Shown in pieces: positions 28,428-40,411 of a stretch of DNA of 64,000 nt (position 1 is its first letter; each line of letters begins with the position of its first letter). A model generated the notes under the pieces. The model saw only the letters and a program-made list of their open reading frames with translations, was not told the origin of the DNA and did no database searches. The DNA comes from Acetobacter oryzoeni (GTDB lineage: Bacteria; Pseudomonadota; Alphaproteobacteria; Acetobacterales; Acetobacteraceae): assembly GCF_004014775.2 (NCBI RefSeq), contig NZ_CP042808.1, forward strand, positions 1,888,001-1,952,000, read 5' to 3'. A program made the translations under genes and the position numbers.

Positions 28428-29809
28428 GCCTATTGTGGACGCGGGAAGAACTGGAAACCGCAACGGGTGGAACGTTTTTAGGGCATACCTCTGTTTCTGT
28501 TACCGGTATTTCCATTGATACGCGCACCCTTGCCCCCGGAGACCTGTTTATTGCCCTAAAAGGCGATAACAGTGATGGGCACGCACATATTGCCACAGCG
28601 CTTGAAAAAGGTGCTGCGGCCGTTTTGGCGCATTCCGCCGAAGGGTTCTCAGACCCGCGTATTCTGCTGGTAGCAGATACCATGCAGGGCCTTCAAAAGC
28701 TGGCGCAGGCCGCACGGGCACGTTTTAAGGGTAAGGTTGTTGCCGTAACCGGCAGTGTGGGTAAAACCACCACCAAGGAAATGCTGCGCCTTTGCTTGGC
28801 ACCTTCTGGCCTGACACATGCGGCAGAGGCCTCCTACAACAACCATTGGGGTGTGCCACTCACGCTTGCACGCCTACCGCGAGAAGCTGCTTTCTGTATC
28901 AGTGAAATTGGCATGAACCATCCGGGGGAAATTCTTCCGCTTGCCAAAATGGTGCAGCCTGATGTGGCCGTTATTACCACTATTGGTTCAGCACATTTGG
29001 GCCATATGGGCAGCTTGGACGCTATTGCAAAAGAAAAAGCTTCCATCATTACAGCTCTGCCCAAAGGCGGCATTGCCATTGTGCCGGACGATGCGCACGG
29101 CACACAGTTTTTTACTGCGGCGGCAGAAAAAGCGCAGGCTGTTTTGTGGCCTTGTGGTGTGAACCCTCATAGCACGGCACATCTGGCCCATTTGCATACT
29201 GGTGCTGACGGCTCGCGCTTTGATGTTTCCATTCAAGGCAAAACATTCAACGTTCATCTTCCAGCACCCGGCACGCATTTGGCACGCAATGCCGTTGCTG
29301 CATTGGCAACCTGTGCTGCGCTTGGCGCAGATGTTGCCAATGCAGCAGATGCACTAGCAGATTTCCGTCCCGGTAAGGGCCGTGGTGCCCTTATCCAAAT
29401 TGCCGGTGGGGCCATTACACTGCTGGATGAAAGCTATAATGCCTCGGCGGCTTCCATCCGGGCTGCATTGGATGTTCTGCGCCATATCCCCGCCACACGC
29501 CGTATCGCCGTTCTGGGCGATATGCGTGAGTTGGGTGAATTTTCCATTTCCGAACATCAGGCACTTGCTGCTCCTGCTGCCAGTGCTGCTGACCTCGTTT
29601 TTTGCTGCGGATCCTACATGAAAACCCTTTTTGATGCCCTTCCGCCCTCCAAACAGGGCGCATGGGCAGAAAGTGCTGCCTTACTTGCTCCTCATGTCTG
29701 CGCGGCTTTGCGCAAGGGGGATGCCGTATTAGTGAAGGGTAGTTTAGGAAGCCGCATGCGGGACGTTATTGCTGCACTCAACGCACTTCCGGCAGTGGAG
29801 TGTGCCTAA
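28424..29809 (+). CDS. murF: UDP-MurNAc-tripeptide:D-Ala-D-Ala ligase
   Basis: 461 aa. Adds D-Ala-D-Ala to complete UDP-MurNAc-pentapeptide. ATP-binding GSVGKTTT begins at residue 110; EIGMNHPGE and DESYNAS (central and C-terminal domain motifs) are present. Coupled to murE by ATGA and to mraY by TAATG. D-Ala-D-Ala comes from Ddl, encoded further along the same cluster. Confidence 0.97.
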   Translation: MSLLWTREELETATGGTFLGHTSVSVTGISIDTRTLAPGDLFIALKGDNSDGHAHIATALEKGAAAVLAHSAEGFSDPRILLVADTMQGLQKLAQAARARFKGKVVAVTGSVGKTTTKEMLRLCLAPSGLTHAAEASYNNHWGVPLTLARLPREAAFCISEIGMNHPGEILPLAKMVQPDVAVITTIGSAHLGHMGSLDAIAKEKASIITALPKGGIAIVPDDAHGTQFFTAAAEKAQAVLWPCGVNPHSTAHLAHLHTGADGSRFDVSIQGKTFNVHLPAPGTHLARNAVAALATCAALGADVANAADALADFRPGKGRGALIQIAGGAITLLDESYNASAASIRAALDVLRHIPATRRIAVLGDMRELGEFSISEHQALAAPAASAADLVFCCGSYMKTLFDALPPSKQGAWAESAALLAPHVCAALRKGDAVLVKGSLGSRMRDVIAALNALPAVECA

Positions 29810-30903
29810 TGCTGTATATGCTGATTTCTCACGCCGCGCATGATGGACACATCACAATCCTGAACCTGCTGCGTTACATCACGTTTCGCGCGGGCTGTGC
29901 GTGTATGACAGCCTTGGGCATCAGCCTGCTTCTGGGCCGCCCGCTTATTAGAACGCTGCGCCGTATCCAGCGGGAAGGCCAGCCTATTCGCGCCGTTGGC
30001 CCCGAACGCCATATTCTGGAAAAAACCGGCACACCAACAATGGGCGGTGTGTTGATCTTGATTTCTCTGGTGATCTCCATGCTGATCTGGGGAGATCTGG
30101 AAAACGGCTTTGTGTGGGCTGTTATGCTCACCACTCTGGGGTTTGGCGCCATTGGGTTTGCAGATGATTACCGCAAACTGGCACGCCGCAACACGGATGG
30201 CCTTTCCAAACGTGCCAGACTTGGTGGCGAGTTTGGTATTTCACTTCTGTGCGGGTGGTGGCTGCAATCTCTCATGCCGCCAGAACTGGCAAACCATCTG
30301 GCTTTTCCGTTTGTAAAAGACCTTCTGTTGCCACTGGGTATTCTGTACCCCGTATTTGCCATGATCGTGATTACCGGCTTTGGCAATGCGGTTAACTTTA
30401 CAGATGGGCTAGATGGACTGGCTATCGGGCCTGTTATTGTGGCCTCTTTGGTGTTTGCCATTCTTTCCTACCTGGTTGGCAACCACGTTTTTGCTGATTA
30501 CCTGCAAATCCACGCCGTGCCCGGCACAGGGGAACTTGCCGTATTTTGCGCTGCCCTTGTTGGCGCTGGCCTTGGGTTTTTGTGGTTTAACGCCCCTCCG
30601 GCCTCGGTATTTATGGGGGATACGGGCTCTCTCTCCCTTGGTGGGGCGCTGGGTTCTCTGGCCGTTGCCATCAAGCATGAACTGGTGCTGTGCATTGTAG
30701 GCGGCCTGTTTGTAGCAGAAACACTTTCTGTGGTTATTCAGGTGTTCTGGTATAAACGCACTGGCCGGCGTGTGTTCCTTATGGCCCCGTTCCACCACCA
30801 TTTTGAGAAAAAAGGGTGGGCAGAACCCAAGATTGTCATCCGGTTCTGGATTGTTTCCATTGTTCTGGGGCTGTGTGGTCTGGCCACGCTGAAACTAAGA
30901 TGA
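29809..30903 (+). CDS. mraY: Phospho-MurNAc-pentapeptide translocase (lipid I synthase)
   Basis: 364 aa, about ten membrane segments. Moves phospho-MurNAc-pentapeptide to undecaprenyl phosphate. Asp-rich site [17 protein letters not shown] and the C-terminal PFHHHFE motif are visible. I choose ATG 29809 because it overlaps the murF stop (TAATG); the candidate 9 nt upstream has no advantage. murD starts inside its stop codon. Confidence 0.96.
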   Translation: MLYMLISHAAHDGHITILNLLRYITFRAGCACMTALGISLLLGRPLIRTLRRIQREGQPIRAVGPERHILEKTGTPTMGGVLILISLVISMLIWGDLENGFVWAVMLTTLGFGAIGFADDYRKLARRNTDGLSKRARLGGEFGISLLCGWWLQSLMPPELANHLAFPFVKDLLLPLGILYPVFAMIVITGFGNAVNFTDGLDGLAIGPVIVASLVFAILSYLVGNHVFADYLQIHAVPGTGELAVFCAALVGAGLGFLWFNAPPASVFMGDTGSLSLGGALGSLAVAIKHELVLCIVGGLFVAETLSVVIQVFWYKRTGRRVFLMAPFHHHFEKKGWAEPKIVIRFWIVSIVLGLCGLATLKLR

Positions 30904-32315
30904 ACGGCTTTTCACCCTCCCTGTTTTCCGGGCAGCGCTTTGCTGTTTTCGGCCTTGGCAAAAATGGCCTGCCAGCCGTGCTTATGCTGGCGAGCACAGG
31001 TGCCACCGTACAGGTATGGGATGATAGTGAGGCCGGACGCAAAGGGCTGGCAGATGCACTTTCCACCCTTGCCCCTGATGTTGCCACACGTATTACGTGC
31101 AAGCCATTTGAAAGCCTGAATGGGTTTGAAGCGCTTATTCTTTCACCCGGTATTCCGCACGTTTTACCCAAGCCGCACCCTATTGCCCTTATGGCCAAGG
31201 CTGCGGGCATTCCCATTCTTTCCGATGCGGAAGTGCTTTATCGGGCTGTGCGTCAATCTGGCAGCAAGGCCCGTTTTGTTGGTATTACAGGCACCAACGG
31301 CAAATCCACCACCACCACTTTGCTGGCCCATATTCTGGCAGAAGCCAAACTGCCCGTAGCTGCTGGTGGCAACCTTGGGCCAGCCGCTCTGGCGCTGCCT
31401 TTGCTGCCAGATAACGGCGTATATGTGCTGGAAATGTCATCCTACATGCTGGAACGGCTGGATACCCTATGCTTTGATGCCGCATGTTTGCTGAACCTGA
31501 CACCAGATCATCTGGACCGTCATGCAGGGATGGATGGCTACGCCCAAGCTAAAAAACGTGTGTTCACCGGCCAAACAGACACGGATCTGGCCGTTATTGG
31601 CGTGGATGATAAGTGGTGCCGCGCCATTGCCGCAGAACTGGAACACGGCCCTGCCAAATGTGAAACCATTTCCGGCACCAACCCTGCCTGTTCTTACTAC
31701 GGCAAAGATGGTGCCATATGGCACCACAGCACACGCATAGCGCAAACCGGACCTAGCCTTCCCGGCACCCACAATGCGGAAAATGCTGCCGCCGCTATTG
31801 CTATCGCGCGTTTTCTGGCTGTGCCAGATGCAACCATTGCACAGGCTGTGGCCTCCTTTCCCGGTCTGCCGCATCGGCAAAAGCTTGTAGCCTCCTGCAA
31901 CGGGGTGGATTTTGTAGATGACAGCAAAGCCACAAATGCAGATGCAGCATCTCGCGCTTTGGGATGTTATGAAAAACTGGTGTGGATTGCAGGCGGCACG
32001 GCAAAAGAAGGCGGCATTGCCTCTCTTGCGCCCTATTTCCCGCATATTGCACATACATTCCTGATTGGGCGGGATGCACCGCTGCTTGCCCAAACACTAA
32101 AAGAACACAACGTGCCTTTTACAATGGCAGAAACACTAGAAAACGCCGTGCCTGCGGCTTATACGGAAGCACACCGTACGCATACGCCTGTTGTGCTGCT
32201 TTCACCCGCCTGCGCCAGCTTTGATCAGTTTTCTGGGTTTGAGGCACGTGGCCTGCGCTTTCAGGAAATGGCGGATGAGGTTTGCGCCCGGCATGCGGGC
32301 ATGACAGAGCAGTGA
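30900..32315 (+). CDS. murD: UDP-MurNAc-L-alanine:D-glutamate ligase
   Basis: 471 aa. Adds D-glutamate, the second stem residue. N-terminal Rossmann-like FGLGKNG, P-loop [10 protein letters not shown] from residue 131, and [10 protein letters not shown] in the C-terminal domain. Start at ATG 30900 gives the ATGA overlap with mraY and the usual N-terminus; the longer upstream frame reads through mraY. ftsW begins 7 nt after its stop. Confidence 0.97.
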   Translation: MNGFSPSLFSGQRFAVFGLGKNGLPAVLMLASTGATVQVWDDSEAGRKGLADALSTLAPDVATRITCKPFESLNGFEALILSPGIPHVLPKPHPIALMAKAAGIPILSDAEVLYRAVRQSGSKARFVGITGTNGKSTTTTLLAHILAEAKLPVAAGGNLGPAALALPLLPDNGVYVLEMSSYMLERLDTLCFDAACLLNLTPDHLDRHAGMDGYAQAKKRVFTGQTDTDLAVIGVDDKWCRAIAAELEHGPAKCETISGTNPACSYYGKDGAIWHHSTRIAQTGPSLPGTHNAENAAAAIAIARFLAVPDATIAQAVASFPGLPHRQKLVASCNGVDFVDDSKATNADAASRALGCYEKLVWIAGGTAKEGGIASLAPYFPHIAHTFLIGRDAPLLAQTLKEHNVPFTMAETLENAVPAAYTEAHRTHTPVVLLSPACASFDQFSGFEARGLRFQEMADEVCARHAGMTEQ

Positions 32316-32322
32316 GAGACTG

Positions 32323-33486
32323 ATGGCCGGTTCTTCCCGCACCGATGATTCCCCGTTTGGCCGCTGGTGGCGGAATGTAGACCGGACAACTCTGATCTGC
32401 ACCTTTATCCTTATAGGTTTTGGCTACATCCTTATGCTGGCCGCCAGCCCTGCTGTGGCTGTGCGTATTGGCGCATCGCGCAATATGTTCATTTTCAAAC
32501 AGGTGCTGTTTCTGGGCATTGCGGGTGTTATTGTGGTGGGCATTTCCATGCTTTCCCGCAAGGCTGTTCTACGCCTTTCCATGATAGGCGGGGTGCTGAT
32601 GCTGGGGGCTACAGCGCTCACCCTTGTGCATGGCATAGAAATCAAAGGGGCACGGCGCTGGATTGCCCTGCCCATGATGTCTCTCCAGCCATCTGAGTTT
32701 TTGAAGCCCTGCTTTGCAGTTGTTACGGGGTGGTTGCTGACACAGCGCCGCGTTTCACGCTACTTCCCCGGTATGCTGATTGCCTTTGCCCTGTATGGGC
32801 TGATTGTGCTTTTGCTGAAATCTCAGCCAGACATTGGCATGCTTACGGTTATTACCGCCGTGTTTCTGGTGCAGCTCTTTGTAGATGGCCTCAATCTTAT
32901 ACTGGTTGCATTGGGCTTTGGCGGCATGATTGCCGCGGGTATTGCAGCATTCTTTATCTTCCCGCATGTACGTTCCCGCGTTGAGCGCTTTATGCACCCC
33001 GGCGTGGGGGATCATTACCAGATTGATACCGCCCTGCGTGCTTTTGGTAATGGCGGCTTACTGGGGCGCGGCCCCGGTGAAGGCCGTGTGAAAGATCTGC
33101 TGCCAGACGCACATGCAGACTTTGTATTTGCCGTGGCGGGAGAAGAATATGGGATGGTGGTGTGCATGCTCATCATCTGCGTATTTGGCGTCATTGTAGT
33201 GCGCACCCTGCTCCGCCTGATCCGTGAGGATGATCCGTTTGTTGTTATTGCCACATCTGGCTTGGTTACAGGCTTTGGTCTGCAAGCATTTGTGAACATG
33301 GCTTCTTCCTTGCATCTTATCCCCACCAAGGGCATGACACTGCCATTCATTTCCTATGGTGGGTCTTCTGCCATGTCAGTCGCATTGGCTATTGGCATGG
33401 TGCTTGCTCTTACACGGCAACAGCAGGGGCGCCCCCTTGCTGGCAATGGTTTTGTAACCACACTCAGACAATGGCGGTCAGCATGA
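32323..33486 (+). CDS. ftsW: SEDS peptidoglycan polymerase FtsW
   Basis: 387 aa with about ten membrane segments. Septal glycosyltransferase that polymerises lipid II with FtsI. Seen: the SEDS motifs GARRWI, QPSEFLK, KSQPDIGM and the late PFISYGGSS. A short cytoplasmic N-terminus precedes the first segment. Coupled to murG by ATGA. Confidence 0.96.
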   Translation: MAGSSRTDDSPFGRWWRNVDRTTLICTFILIGFGYILMLAASPAVAVRIGASRNMFIFKQVLFLGIAGVIVVGISMLSRKAVLRLSMIGGVLMLGATALTLVHGIEIKGARRWIALPMMSLQPSEFLKPCFAVVTGWLLTQRRVSRYFPGMLIAFALYGLIVLLLKSQPDIGMLTVITAVFLVQLFVDGLNLILVALGFGGMIAAGIAAFFIFPHVRSRVERFMHPGVGDHYQIDTALRAFGNGGLLGRGPGEGRVKDLLPDAHADFVFAVAGEEYGMVVCMLIICVFGVIVVRTLLRLIREDDPFVVIATSGLVTGFGLQAFVNMASSLHLIPTKGMTLPFISYGGSSAMSVALAIGMVLALTRQQQGRPLAGNGFVTTLRQWRSA

Positions 33487-34631
33487 GTTCACGTACTATC
33501 GTCATTGCCGCAGGCGGCACTGGCGGACACTTCTTCCCGGCCGAAGCTCTGGCAGACACATTGGCAGAACGTGGCCATCACCTTGTGCTCATGACAGATG
33601 GGCGCGCTGGCAAGCGTGAAAGTGGCGTATTTGCCCGTGGCCCGCAATATGTTCTCAGCGGGGCTGGTGTAGCCGGGCGTGGGCCAATACGTGCCATTCG
33701 TGCAGGCCTCACCCTGTTGGCGAGCGCATGGAAAGCACGCTCCATTCTCCAGCAGATCAAACCTGATGTTGTTGTAGGGTTTGGGGGTTATCCTTCCGTA
33801 CCGCCTTTGCTAGGTGCGCGGCTGATCGGCCGTAAGCATCCTGCTCTGATTATTCATGAAGGCAATGCCGTATTGGGCAAAGCGAACGCGGTGCTTTCCC
33901 GCTTTGCGGATGTTATTGCCACGTCTTTCCCCTCTGTTGCCAAACTGCCCATTGGTGCGCGTACCGTGTTTACGGGTATGCCCGTGCGCCCCGCTATTGC
34001 CGCCCTTGCGGGTGAAGGATGGGTACCACCAGCTGATCATATCAATCTGCTGGTATGGGGTGGATCTCTAGGTGCGCGCATTTTCTCTCAGGTTGTGCCT
34101 GCGGCTATAGCCAAACTGCCAGAGGGCTTGCGCCAACGTATCCGTATTACGCAACAGGCACGGCAGGATGATCTGGATGCCGTGCGTACTGCCTATGCCG
34201 AAATGGGTGTGCAGGCACGCGTTGAATCCTTCCTGCAGGATGTGCCCGAACTTCTGGCCTCCGCCCATCTGGTTATTGGCCGTGCTGGCGGATCTTCCGT
34301 GGCAGAAATTACAACGGCGGGCCGTCCGTCCATTCTGGTGCCTTTGCCCATTGCCGCCAGCGATGAGCAGACAGAAAACGCCCGCGCCATTACAAATGCT
34401 GGAGCAGGCTGGATGATCCGCCAGCCAGACTTCACCTCTGCGGCTCTTGCCAGCCGCCTGAATGATCTTTTCACCGCGCCGGATGAACTGGCACAGGCAG
34501 CCCAAGCCGCTGCCACGCTTGCCCGCCCGGATGCAGCCCTCCGCCTGGCCGATATAGTAGAAGAATGCTTCACTCCTTCCCCTGCACCCGCCCATCCGAC
34601 GACCTCCAGCGAGACGGAGACACGCGCATGA
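33483..34631 (+). CDS. murG: UDP-GlcNAc:lipid I N-acetylglucosaminyltransferase
   Basis: 382 aa. Makes lipid II on the inner face of the cytoplasmic membrane. [10 protein letters not shown] near the start is the G-loop; [10 protein letters not shown] and the donor-site [10 protein letters not shown] are present. Start ATG 33483 overlaps the ftsW stop; a candidate 12 nt earlier is less likely. An unusually long Pro/Thr/Ser-rich C-terminal end is seen, overlapping the murC start. Confidence 0.96.
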   Translation: MSSRTIVIAAGGTGGHFFPAEALADTLAERGHHLVLMTDGRAGKRESGVFARGPQYVLSGAGVAGRGPIRAIRAGLTLLASAWKARSILQQIKPDVVVGFGGYPSVPPLLGARLIGRKHPALIIHEGNAVLGKANAVLSRFADVIATSFPSVAKLPIGARTVFTGMPVRPAIAALAGEGWVPPADHINLLVWGGSLGARIFSQVVPAAIAKLPEGLRQRIRITQQARQDDLDAVRTAYAEMGVQARVESFLQDVPELLASAHLVIGRAGGSSVAEITTAGRPSILVPLPIAASDEQTENARAITNAGAGWMIRQPDFTSAALASRLNDLFTAPDELAQAAQAAATLARPDAALRLADIVEECFTPSPAPAHPTTSSETETRA

Positions 34632-36061
34632 GAGCCCTCCCCCTTTCCATCGGAACCATCCATTTTGTCGGCATTGGCGGCATTGGCATGTCCGGCATTG
34701 CGGAGGTGCTGTGCCTGTTGGGCTATTCTGTTCAAGGGTCGGATATTGCAGAAAATGCCAATGTAAAACGCCTGCGGGCTGCGGGTATTCCCGTAACCAT
34801 TGGCCATAAGGCAGAAAATCTGGGTAATGCACAGGTAGTGGTCATTTCCACCGCCGTGAAGCGCGACAACCCGGAAGTTGTAGCCGCACGCGCCAAACTG
34901 ATTCCGGTTGTGCGCCGTGCAGAAATGCTGGCCGAACTCATGCGCCTGCGTTGGTCTGTTGCTGTGGGCGGCACGCATGGCAAAACCACCACCACCAGCC
35001 TTGTGGCTGCGGTGCTGGAAGCCGCCAAGCTGGACCCAACCGTGATTAACGGCGGTATTATTGAAGCCTACGGCACCAATACCCGCATGGGTAAAGGGGA
35101 TTGGATGGTGGTTGAAGCTGATGAGAGCGATGGCTCCTTCCTGCGCCTGCCTTCCGTGATTTCCGTTGTCACCAACATGGACCCGGAACATCTGGACCAC
35201 TGGGGCTCCCCCGAAGCCATGGAAGCTGCTTACGACCAGTTTGTTTCCAACGTGCCATTTTACGGATTTGCCGTGCTATGTATTGATCACCCAGCCGTGC
35301 AGCAGATGATCCCTCGCCTGTCTGACCACCGGATTGTCACCTATGGGTTCTCCCCACAGGCTGATGTGCGCGCAGAAAAACTGATTACCGACAAGCTGGG
35401 CGCCACGTTTGAAGTCACGCTGACAGACCGTGTGAGCCGCCGCACCCGCAAGGCCGGGCCTTTCCGCCTGCCCATGCTGGGTTCTCACAACGTGCAGAAC
35501 GCTCTGGCTGCCATTGCCGTAGCAACGGAAATGGACATCAGCGATGATGTTATCCGTTCCGGTCTGGCCAGCTTCCGTGGTGTCAAACGCCGCTTTACCC
35601 GCACGGGGGAAGCCGGTGGCATTACGGTGATTGATGATTACGGCCACCATCCCGTTGAAATTGCAGCTGTGCTCAAAGCAGCCCGGCAAGCCGGGGCTAA
35701 CCACGTTATTGCCGTTATGCAGCCGCACCGTTATTCGCGCCTGAAAATCCTGTTCTCAGATTTCTGCGCCTGCATGAATGATGCAGATACCGTGATTGTG
35801 TCTGATGTTTACGCTGCGGGTGAAGACCCATTGCCCGATGCCAGCCGTGACAAACTGATTGAAGGCCTGCGCGAACGTGGCCACCGCTCTGTTGTGCCAC
35901 TTTCCAGCCCGGACCATCTGGCAGAAATGATCAACGCCATTGCCAAGCCGGGTGATTACGTTGTGTGCCTTGGTGCAGGCACCATTACCAACTGGGCACA
36001 GGCTCTGCCTGCACAGCTTGCTGTCCTGCAGGCTGAAGATAAGGGTGGCAACGCGGCATGA
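34628..36061 (+). CDS. murC: UDP-MurNAc:L-alanine ligase
   Basis: 477 aa. First amino acid addition to UDP-MurNAc. [11 protein letters not shown] near the start binds the uridine nucleotide; the P-loop GTHGKTTT starts at residue 115; DDYGHHPVE is in the C-terminal domain. ATG 34628 overlaps the murG stop; the longer upstream frame is the end of murG in another phase. Coupled to murB by ATGA. Confidence 0.97.
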   Translation: MRALPLSIGTIHFVGIGGIGMSGIAEVLCLLGYSVQGSDIAENANVKRLRAAGIPVTIGHKAENLGNAQVVVISTAVKRDNPEVVAARAKLIPVVRRAEMLAELMRLRWSVAVGGTHGKTTTTSLVAAVLEAAKLDPTVINGGIIEAYGTNTRMGKGDWMVVEADESDGSFLRLPSVISVVTNMDPEHLDHWGSPEAMEAAYDQFVSNVPFYGFAVLCIDHPAVQQMIPRLSDHRIVTYGFSPQADVRAEKLITDKLGATFEVTLTDRVSRRTRKAGPFRLPMLGSHNVQNALAAIAVATEMDISDDVIRSGLASFRGVKRRFTRTGEAGGITVIDDYGHHPVEIAAVLKAARQAGANHVIAVMQPHRYSRLKILFSDFCACMNDADTVIVSDVYAAGEDPLPDASRDKLIEGLRERGHRSVVPLSSPDHLAEMINAIAKPGDYVVCLGAGTITNWAQALPAQLAVLQAEDKGGNAA

Positions 36062-37002
36062 ACAATCCGGCCTCCATGCAGGATATGGTCAAGCACGCCT
36101 TTGCCAATATGCGCGGAAGGCTGACACCACAGGCACCTCTTGGCCCGCGCACATGGTTTCGGGTTGGTGGGGCAGCGGAATGGCTGTTTCAACCTGCTGA
36201 TGCCGAAGATCTGGCTGGTGTTCTGCAACGCCTCTCCCCCGAATTGCCCATAACGGCTTTGGGGGCTTGCTCTAACGTCATCATCCGTGATGGTGGATTG
36301 GAAGGCGTTGTTGTCCGTATGGCCCGTGGCTTTGCAGACATTACGGTAGAAGCTGATGGCATTATAGCGGGCAGTGCGTGCCTGGATGCCACAGTGGCCG
36401 AGCATGCTGCACAGGCCGGGCTTTCCGGGCTGGAATTTCTGGCCGGCATTCCCGGCTCTATCGGCGGTGCCGTGCGCATGAACGCAGGTGCTTATGGATC
36501 AGACATTGCCAATGTTCTGGACTGGGCTGAAATTATTACCCGTGATGGCAGCCTAATCCGGCTGGATAATGCTGCCCTGCGGTTTGGATATCGTCGTTCC
36601 GGCCTGCCGGAAGGTGCATTTGTTATTCGTGCGCGTTTACGTGGCACACCTGCAAACCCACAGGATGTTGCCAACCGTATTGCAGAAGTACGCGCTGCGC
36701 GTGAGCTTTCTCAACCCGTACGCGCACGCACGGGTGGCTCCACTTTCCGCAACCCGGATGCAGAAACATCTTCGCGCAAAGCGTGGGAACTGATTGACGC
36801 CGCAGGGTGCCGCGGGCTGCGCCACGGAGATGCACAGGTAAGCGAAAAACACTGCAATTTCCTTATCAATCTGGGCAATGCCACTGCGACTGATCTGGAA
36901 GGTTTGGGGGAAGACGTGCGCACACGTGTTGCCCAGAACTCCGGCGTTTCCCTGCATTGGGAAATCAAGCGATTAGGTAAAACGGAGGCATCTTCGCAAT
37001 GA
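36058..37002 (+). CDS. murB: UDP-N-acetylenolpyruvoylglucosamine reductase
   Basis: 314 aa. FAD enzyme that reduces enolpyruvyl-UDP-GlcNAc to UDP-MurNAc with [15 protein letters not shown] and the FAD-binding [18 protein letters not shown] are seen; GSTFRNP near residue 228 is characteristic of the type I/II active site, and SEKHCNF with its glutamate follows. ATGA overlaps on both sides. Confidence 0.97.
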   Translation: MNNPASMQDMVKHAFANMRGRLTPQAPLGPRTWFRVGGAAEWLFQPADAEDLAGVLQRLSPELPITALGACSNVIIRDGGLEGVVVRMARGFADITVEADGIIAGSACLDATVAEHAAQAGLSGLEFLAGIPGSIGGAVRMNAGAYGSDIANVLDWAEIITRDGSLIRLDNAALRFGYRRSGLPEGAFVIRARLRGTPANPQDVANRIAEVRAARELSQPVRARTGGSTFRNPDAETSSRKAWELIDAAGCRGLRHGDAQVSEKHCNFLINLGNATATDLEGLGEDVRTRVAQNSGVSLHWEIKRLGKTEASSQ

Positions 37003-37937
37003 ATGCACCAAAACGCGTAACCGTGCTGATGGGTGGCATGTCTTCCGAACGGGTGGTCAGCCTTTCATCCGGCCAAGGTGTAGCAGAAGCTCTGCGCAGC
37101 AAAGGGTATGATGTTTGCACGCTGGATGCCCAAGCAGATTTGGCCGCATTGGTTGAAACACTGAACACCCAAAAACCGGATGTGGTGTTTAACGCCCTGC
37201 ATGGTCGTTTTGGTGAGGATGGCTGTATTCAAGGCATTCTGGACTGGATGGGTATTCCCTACACCCATTCGGGCATTCGGGCCTCTGCTACGGCTATGGA
37301 TAAAGCCGCTGCCCGTACCATTTTCCAAACAGCCGGGCTGCCCGTGGCAGAAGGCATGGTGGTGGATATTGCCACCCTTGCCAATGCAGACCCCCTGCCC
37401 ACACCTTATGTGGTGAAGCCGCTTAATGAAGGTTCATCCGTTGGGGTTTCCATTGTACGTGCTGGCTCCAACACGCGGGCTGATATTGTTAAAAACTGGA
37501 CTTACGGCCCCCAGGCTCTTGTAGAAGCCTTTATTCCCGGCCGGGAAATTACCGTAGGAGTAATGGGCGATCGTGCCCTGACCATTACGGATATCACCCC
37601 TACCGGCACTGGGCATGATTTTTACGACTATGATTCCAAATATCAGGTCGGCGGTTCCGCCCATGTTCTGCCTGCACAAATTGATGCCGCCAGTGCTAAG
37701 CTGGCATTGGAAGTTGCCGTAAAAGCGCATCAGGCTTTGGGTTGTTCTGGCGCATCACGCTCTGATTTCCGGTTGGATGACACCAACCCGGACCAGCCGC
37801 ATCTTGTTCTGCTAGAGGTCAACACGCAGCCGGGTATGACAGCCACATCCCTGTTGCCCGAACAGGCCGCCTATTGTGGTATCAGCTATCCAGAACTTTG
37901 CGCGTGGCTGGTTGAGCAGGCTACCTGCCGACAATGA
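36999..37937 (+). CDS. ddl: D-alanine--D-alanine ligase
   Basis: 312 aa. ATP-grasp enzyme joining two D-Ala for MurF. N-terminal VLMGGMSSERVVS, NALHGRFGEDG, the ATP-grasp loop NEGSSVGVS, and the metal-binding LLEVNTQPGMT near the end. Length fits the short DdlB type usually found in dcw clusters. Coupled to murB and ftsQ by ATGA. Confidence 0.97.
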   Translation: MNAPKRVTVLMGGMSSERVVSLSSGQGVAEALRSKGYDVCTLDAQADLAALVETLNTQKPDVVFNALHGRFGEDGCIQGILDWMGIPYTHSGIRASATAMDKAAARTIFQTAGLPVAEGMVVDIATLANADPLPTPYVVKPLNEGSSVGVSIVRAGSNTRADIVKNWTYGPQALVEAFIPGREITVGVMGDRALTITDITPTGTGHDFYDYDSKYQVGGSAHVLPAQIDAASAKLALEVAVKAHQALGCSGASRSDFRLDDTNPDQPHLVLLEVNTQPGMTATSLLPEQAAYCGISYPELCAWLVEQATCRQ

Positions 37938-38896
37938 GAGCACCTCCATCTCCTGCTAACAGGCCCTCCCGCATCGGGCTTTTTCTCAGGCGGCAAAAAC
38001 GCCTGCTGCGCCCCATAGCCGGGCTGCTGTTTCTTGCAGCACTAGGTGGGGCCGGATATGTCAGCCTGAAAATCCCTGCCGTGCAGGAGCAGTTGGCTCC
38101 TTTGCGGGATAAGTTGCTGGGCACCTCTACCCTGCGCGTCACCAGTATTCATATTGATGGCGCACAGCTCACAAGTGAGCAAAGCGTTCGTGATGCGTTG
38201 GGTGTGGAAGTTGGAGACCCCGTGCTGGACTTTAGTGTTTCCGATGCACGGCAAAAGCTGGATACCCTGCCGTTTGTTGACCACGTCACCATAGAACGCC
38301 ATCTCTCTGGCGAAATTGACGTGCATATTACAGAACGTCTGCCTTATGCAGTGTGGCAGCATCAAGGGCATTTTGAACTGATAGACAAGCAAGGCAACCG
38401 CGTGCCAGACCAAGGCATGACGGGTAAGGATGCTGAAGCCTTTACCAAACTGCCATTGGTTGTAGGTGATGGCGCAAACACATCGGCAGCCAGCCTGATT
38501 GATATTCTAGCCCAAGAGCCAGACGTTAAAGCCCATGTTACGGCTGCTGTGCGTGTAAGCGACAGACGCTGGAATCTGACATTACGCGATGGCGCGACCG
38601 TACTTCTGCCTGAAGGCGAGGAAGCACCGGCCATTCACAGGCTGGCAAAAATCAACGCCACAACACGGCTGCTGGATCGGCCTGTGCTGCTGATAGATAT
38701 GCGTCTGCCAGACCGATTGACCATCAAGGAAAAACCGCCTGCAGTTCCACCTCCATCGGATGCAGGAAATACCACACAAGATGCTTCAGCCCCTGCTCCG
38801 CACAAGGCTGACACGCCCAAACCGGCCTCGCATCCTGTGCATCCTGCGTCTAAAGAAGCAAAAAAAGATAACCCGGAGGAAAACCCAGATGAGTGA
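37934..38896 (+). CDS. ftsQ: Cell division protein FtsQ
   Basis: 320 aa. Basic cytoplasmic N-terminus, one membrane segment at about 35-52, then a POTRA domain (about 70-145) and the beta domain ending near residue 262. It anchors FtsL/FtsB in the periplasm. A Pro/Ala/Lys/His-rich tail of about 55 residues follows (KADTPKPASHP and similar), beyond the usual end. The stop overlaps ftsA by 8 nt. POTRA identity is inferred from order and from the spacing pattern VTSIHIDGAQLTSE. Confidence 0.93.
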   Translation: MRAPPSPANRPSRIGLFLRRQKRLLRPIAGLLFLAALGGAGYVSLKIPAVQEQLAPLRDKLLGTSTLRVTSIHIDGAQLTSEQSVRDALGVEVGDPVLDFSVSDARQKLDTLPFVDHVTIERHLSGEIDVHITERLPYAVWQHQGHFELIDKQGNRVPDQGMTGKDAEAFTKLPLVVGDGANTSAASLIDILAQEPDVKAHVTAAVRVSDRRWNLTLRDGATVLLPEGEEAPAIHRLAKINATTRLLDRPVLLIDMRLPDRLTIKEKPPAVPPPSDAGNTTQDASAPAPHKADTPKPASHPVHPASKEAKKDNPEENPDE

Positions 38897-40325
38897 CCCC
38901 ACGCGTTCACCCGCTTCCTCTGGCTTCAGTCTTTCTGATCGGCTGCATAAAAAGCGCACAACAGCAGCAAGCGGCTCTTCCTTGCTGATGAGTGGCGGGG
39001 AAAGTTCCCTCCCCTTGCCACCTAGTGAGAAAAATAAGCGGCCACATACATGGCGCAATGGCTACACGGCTGTTCTGGATATTGGTTCTACCAAAATTAC
39101 CTGCCTGATTGGCAAAGGTGAGCCTAACGGCAATTTGCGTGTGGTGGGTTACGGATGGCGGCGTTCTGCCGGTGTGCGCAATGGCGCCATTACGGAACTA
39201 CAGGAAGCAGAAGCAGCTATTCGGACCACCGTTGCGCAAGCCGAAACCATGGCTGAACGCTCCATTGACAAGGTGGTGGTAAACCTTTCATGCGGGCATC
39301 CGGCCAGCCGTCTGTTTAACGTGCGCTGGCCGATTGGTGGCCGCGTGGTTACGGAAGCTGATATCCGGCGCGTAGTCACGGAAGGTCGTATCCAGGCCAC
39401 CGTTCAGGGGCGTGAAGTGATTCATACCCTGCCCATAGATTTTACCGTGGATGACACAGAAGGTGTTTCAGACCCGCGGGGGCATCTGTGCGAAACACTA
39501 AAGGCACGCCTACATATTATAGATGCGGCCACAACAGCCCTGATGAATCTGGAAACCGTACTCAGCCGTGCGGAACTGAAAATGGAAGCCTTGGTTTCCT
39601 CCCCTCTTGCATCTGGCCTTTCCGTGCTGGATGCGGATGAGCGGGACCTCGGCACCACAGTAGTGGATATGGGTGGTGGCACGACATCTCTGGCTGTGTT
39701 TGGTGAAGGGCAAATCCTGCATACCGCGCAAATTGGTGTGGGCGGGCTGCATGTTACGCGTGATATTGCACGTGGGCTCAGCACCTCTTTGGAAAATGCC
39801 GAACGCTTAAAAACCTTTTACGGCAGTGCCGATCTGGCATCCGATGTAGAAGACGAAGTTCTCACCGTTGAACTTCTGGGCAACGATGTGCCGCACTTTG
39901 AGCAGGTTTCTCGCGCACAGCTTGGCCATATCATCCGCCCACGTGTGGAAGAAACGCTGGAACTGGTGCGCGAAAAACTGGATGGCGCCGGCCTTGGCAC
40001 TGCGGCCAGTGGGCGCATTGTTTTAACGGGTGGTGCATCCCTGCTAGATGGCATTCGCCCTATGGCAGAGCGCATACTTGGCATGCCGGTAAGTTCTGGA
40101 CGCCCTTCTGGGGCTGGTTTTACGCGCTCTGTGCGCCTCGGCAGGCCCAAGCACATTGTTGGTTTGCCTGAAAATACTGCCGCTGCTGCGGGCTTTGCAA
40201 CTGCTGCCGGGTTGCTGTGTTGGGCAGCCAGCGCAGAACGTCCTTTTGGAGACGTAGAGTTTCGGGAAGCAGCTCCTACCGGTTTTTTACAAAAACTCGT
40301 CGCTTTTATTCGAGAGAGGGTTTGA
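38889..40325 (+). CDS. ftsA: Cell division protein FtsA (actin-like Z-ring anchor)
   Basis: 478 aa. Actin fold: phosphate-1 loop AVLDIGSTKITC near residue 60, TTVVDMGGGTTS for phosphate-2 and TGGASLLDG near the adenosine site. A C-terminal amphipathic helix (FLQKLVAFIRERV) is the membrane target. FtsA tethers FtsZ. About 55 Ser/Arg/Lys-rich residues precede the actin core. ATG 38889 lies inside the end of ftsQ, so the extension is translated unless an internal start is used. Confidence 0.96.
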   Translation: MSDPTRSPASSGFSLSDRLHKKRTTAASGSSLLMSGGESSLPLPPSEKNKRPHTWRNGYTAVLDIGSTKITCLIGKGEPNGNLRVVGYGWRRSAGVRNGAITELQEAEAAIRTTVAQAETMAERSIDKVVVNLSCGHPASRLFNVRWPIGGRVVTEADIRRVVTEGRIQATVQGREVIHTLPIDFTVDDTEGVSDPRGHLCETLKARLHIIDAATTALMNLETVLSRAELKMEALVSSPLASGLSVLDADERDLGTTVVDMGGGTTSLAVFGEGQILHTAQIGVGGLHVTRDIARGLSTSLENAERLKTFYGSADLASDVEDEVLTVELLGNDVPHFEQVSRAQLGHIIRPRVEETLELVREKLDGAGLGTAASGRIVLTGGASLLDGIRPMAERILGMPVSSGRPSGAGFTRSVRLGRPKHIVGLPENTAAAAGFATAAGLLCWAASAERPFGDVEFREAAPTGFLQKLVAFIRERV

Positions 40326-40411
40326 TTTAGCTAACAAATTCTTGGTAATCTGAACGTAATCTTATTTCTCTAAGCATATACCGGTAAGCTGCAGCCGTTC
40401 GGGAGACACAC

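Noticed and set aside
34068..35200. Long minus-strand frames antisense to murG and murC
   Set aside because: They are shadows of GC-rich coding sequence, rich in Cys, Arg and Gly, and conflict with unambiguous mur genes.
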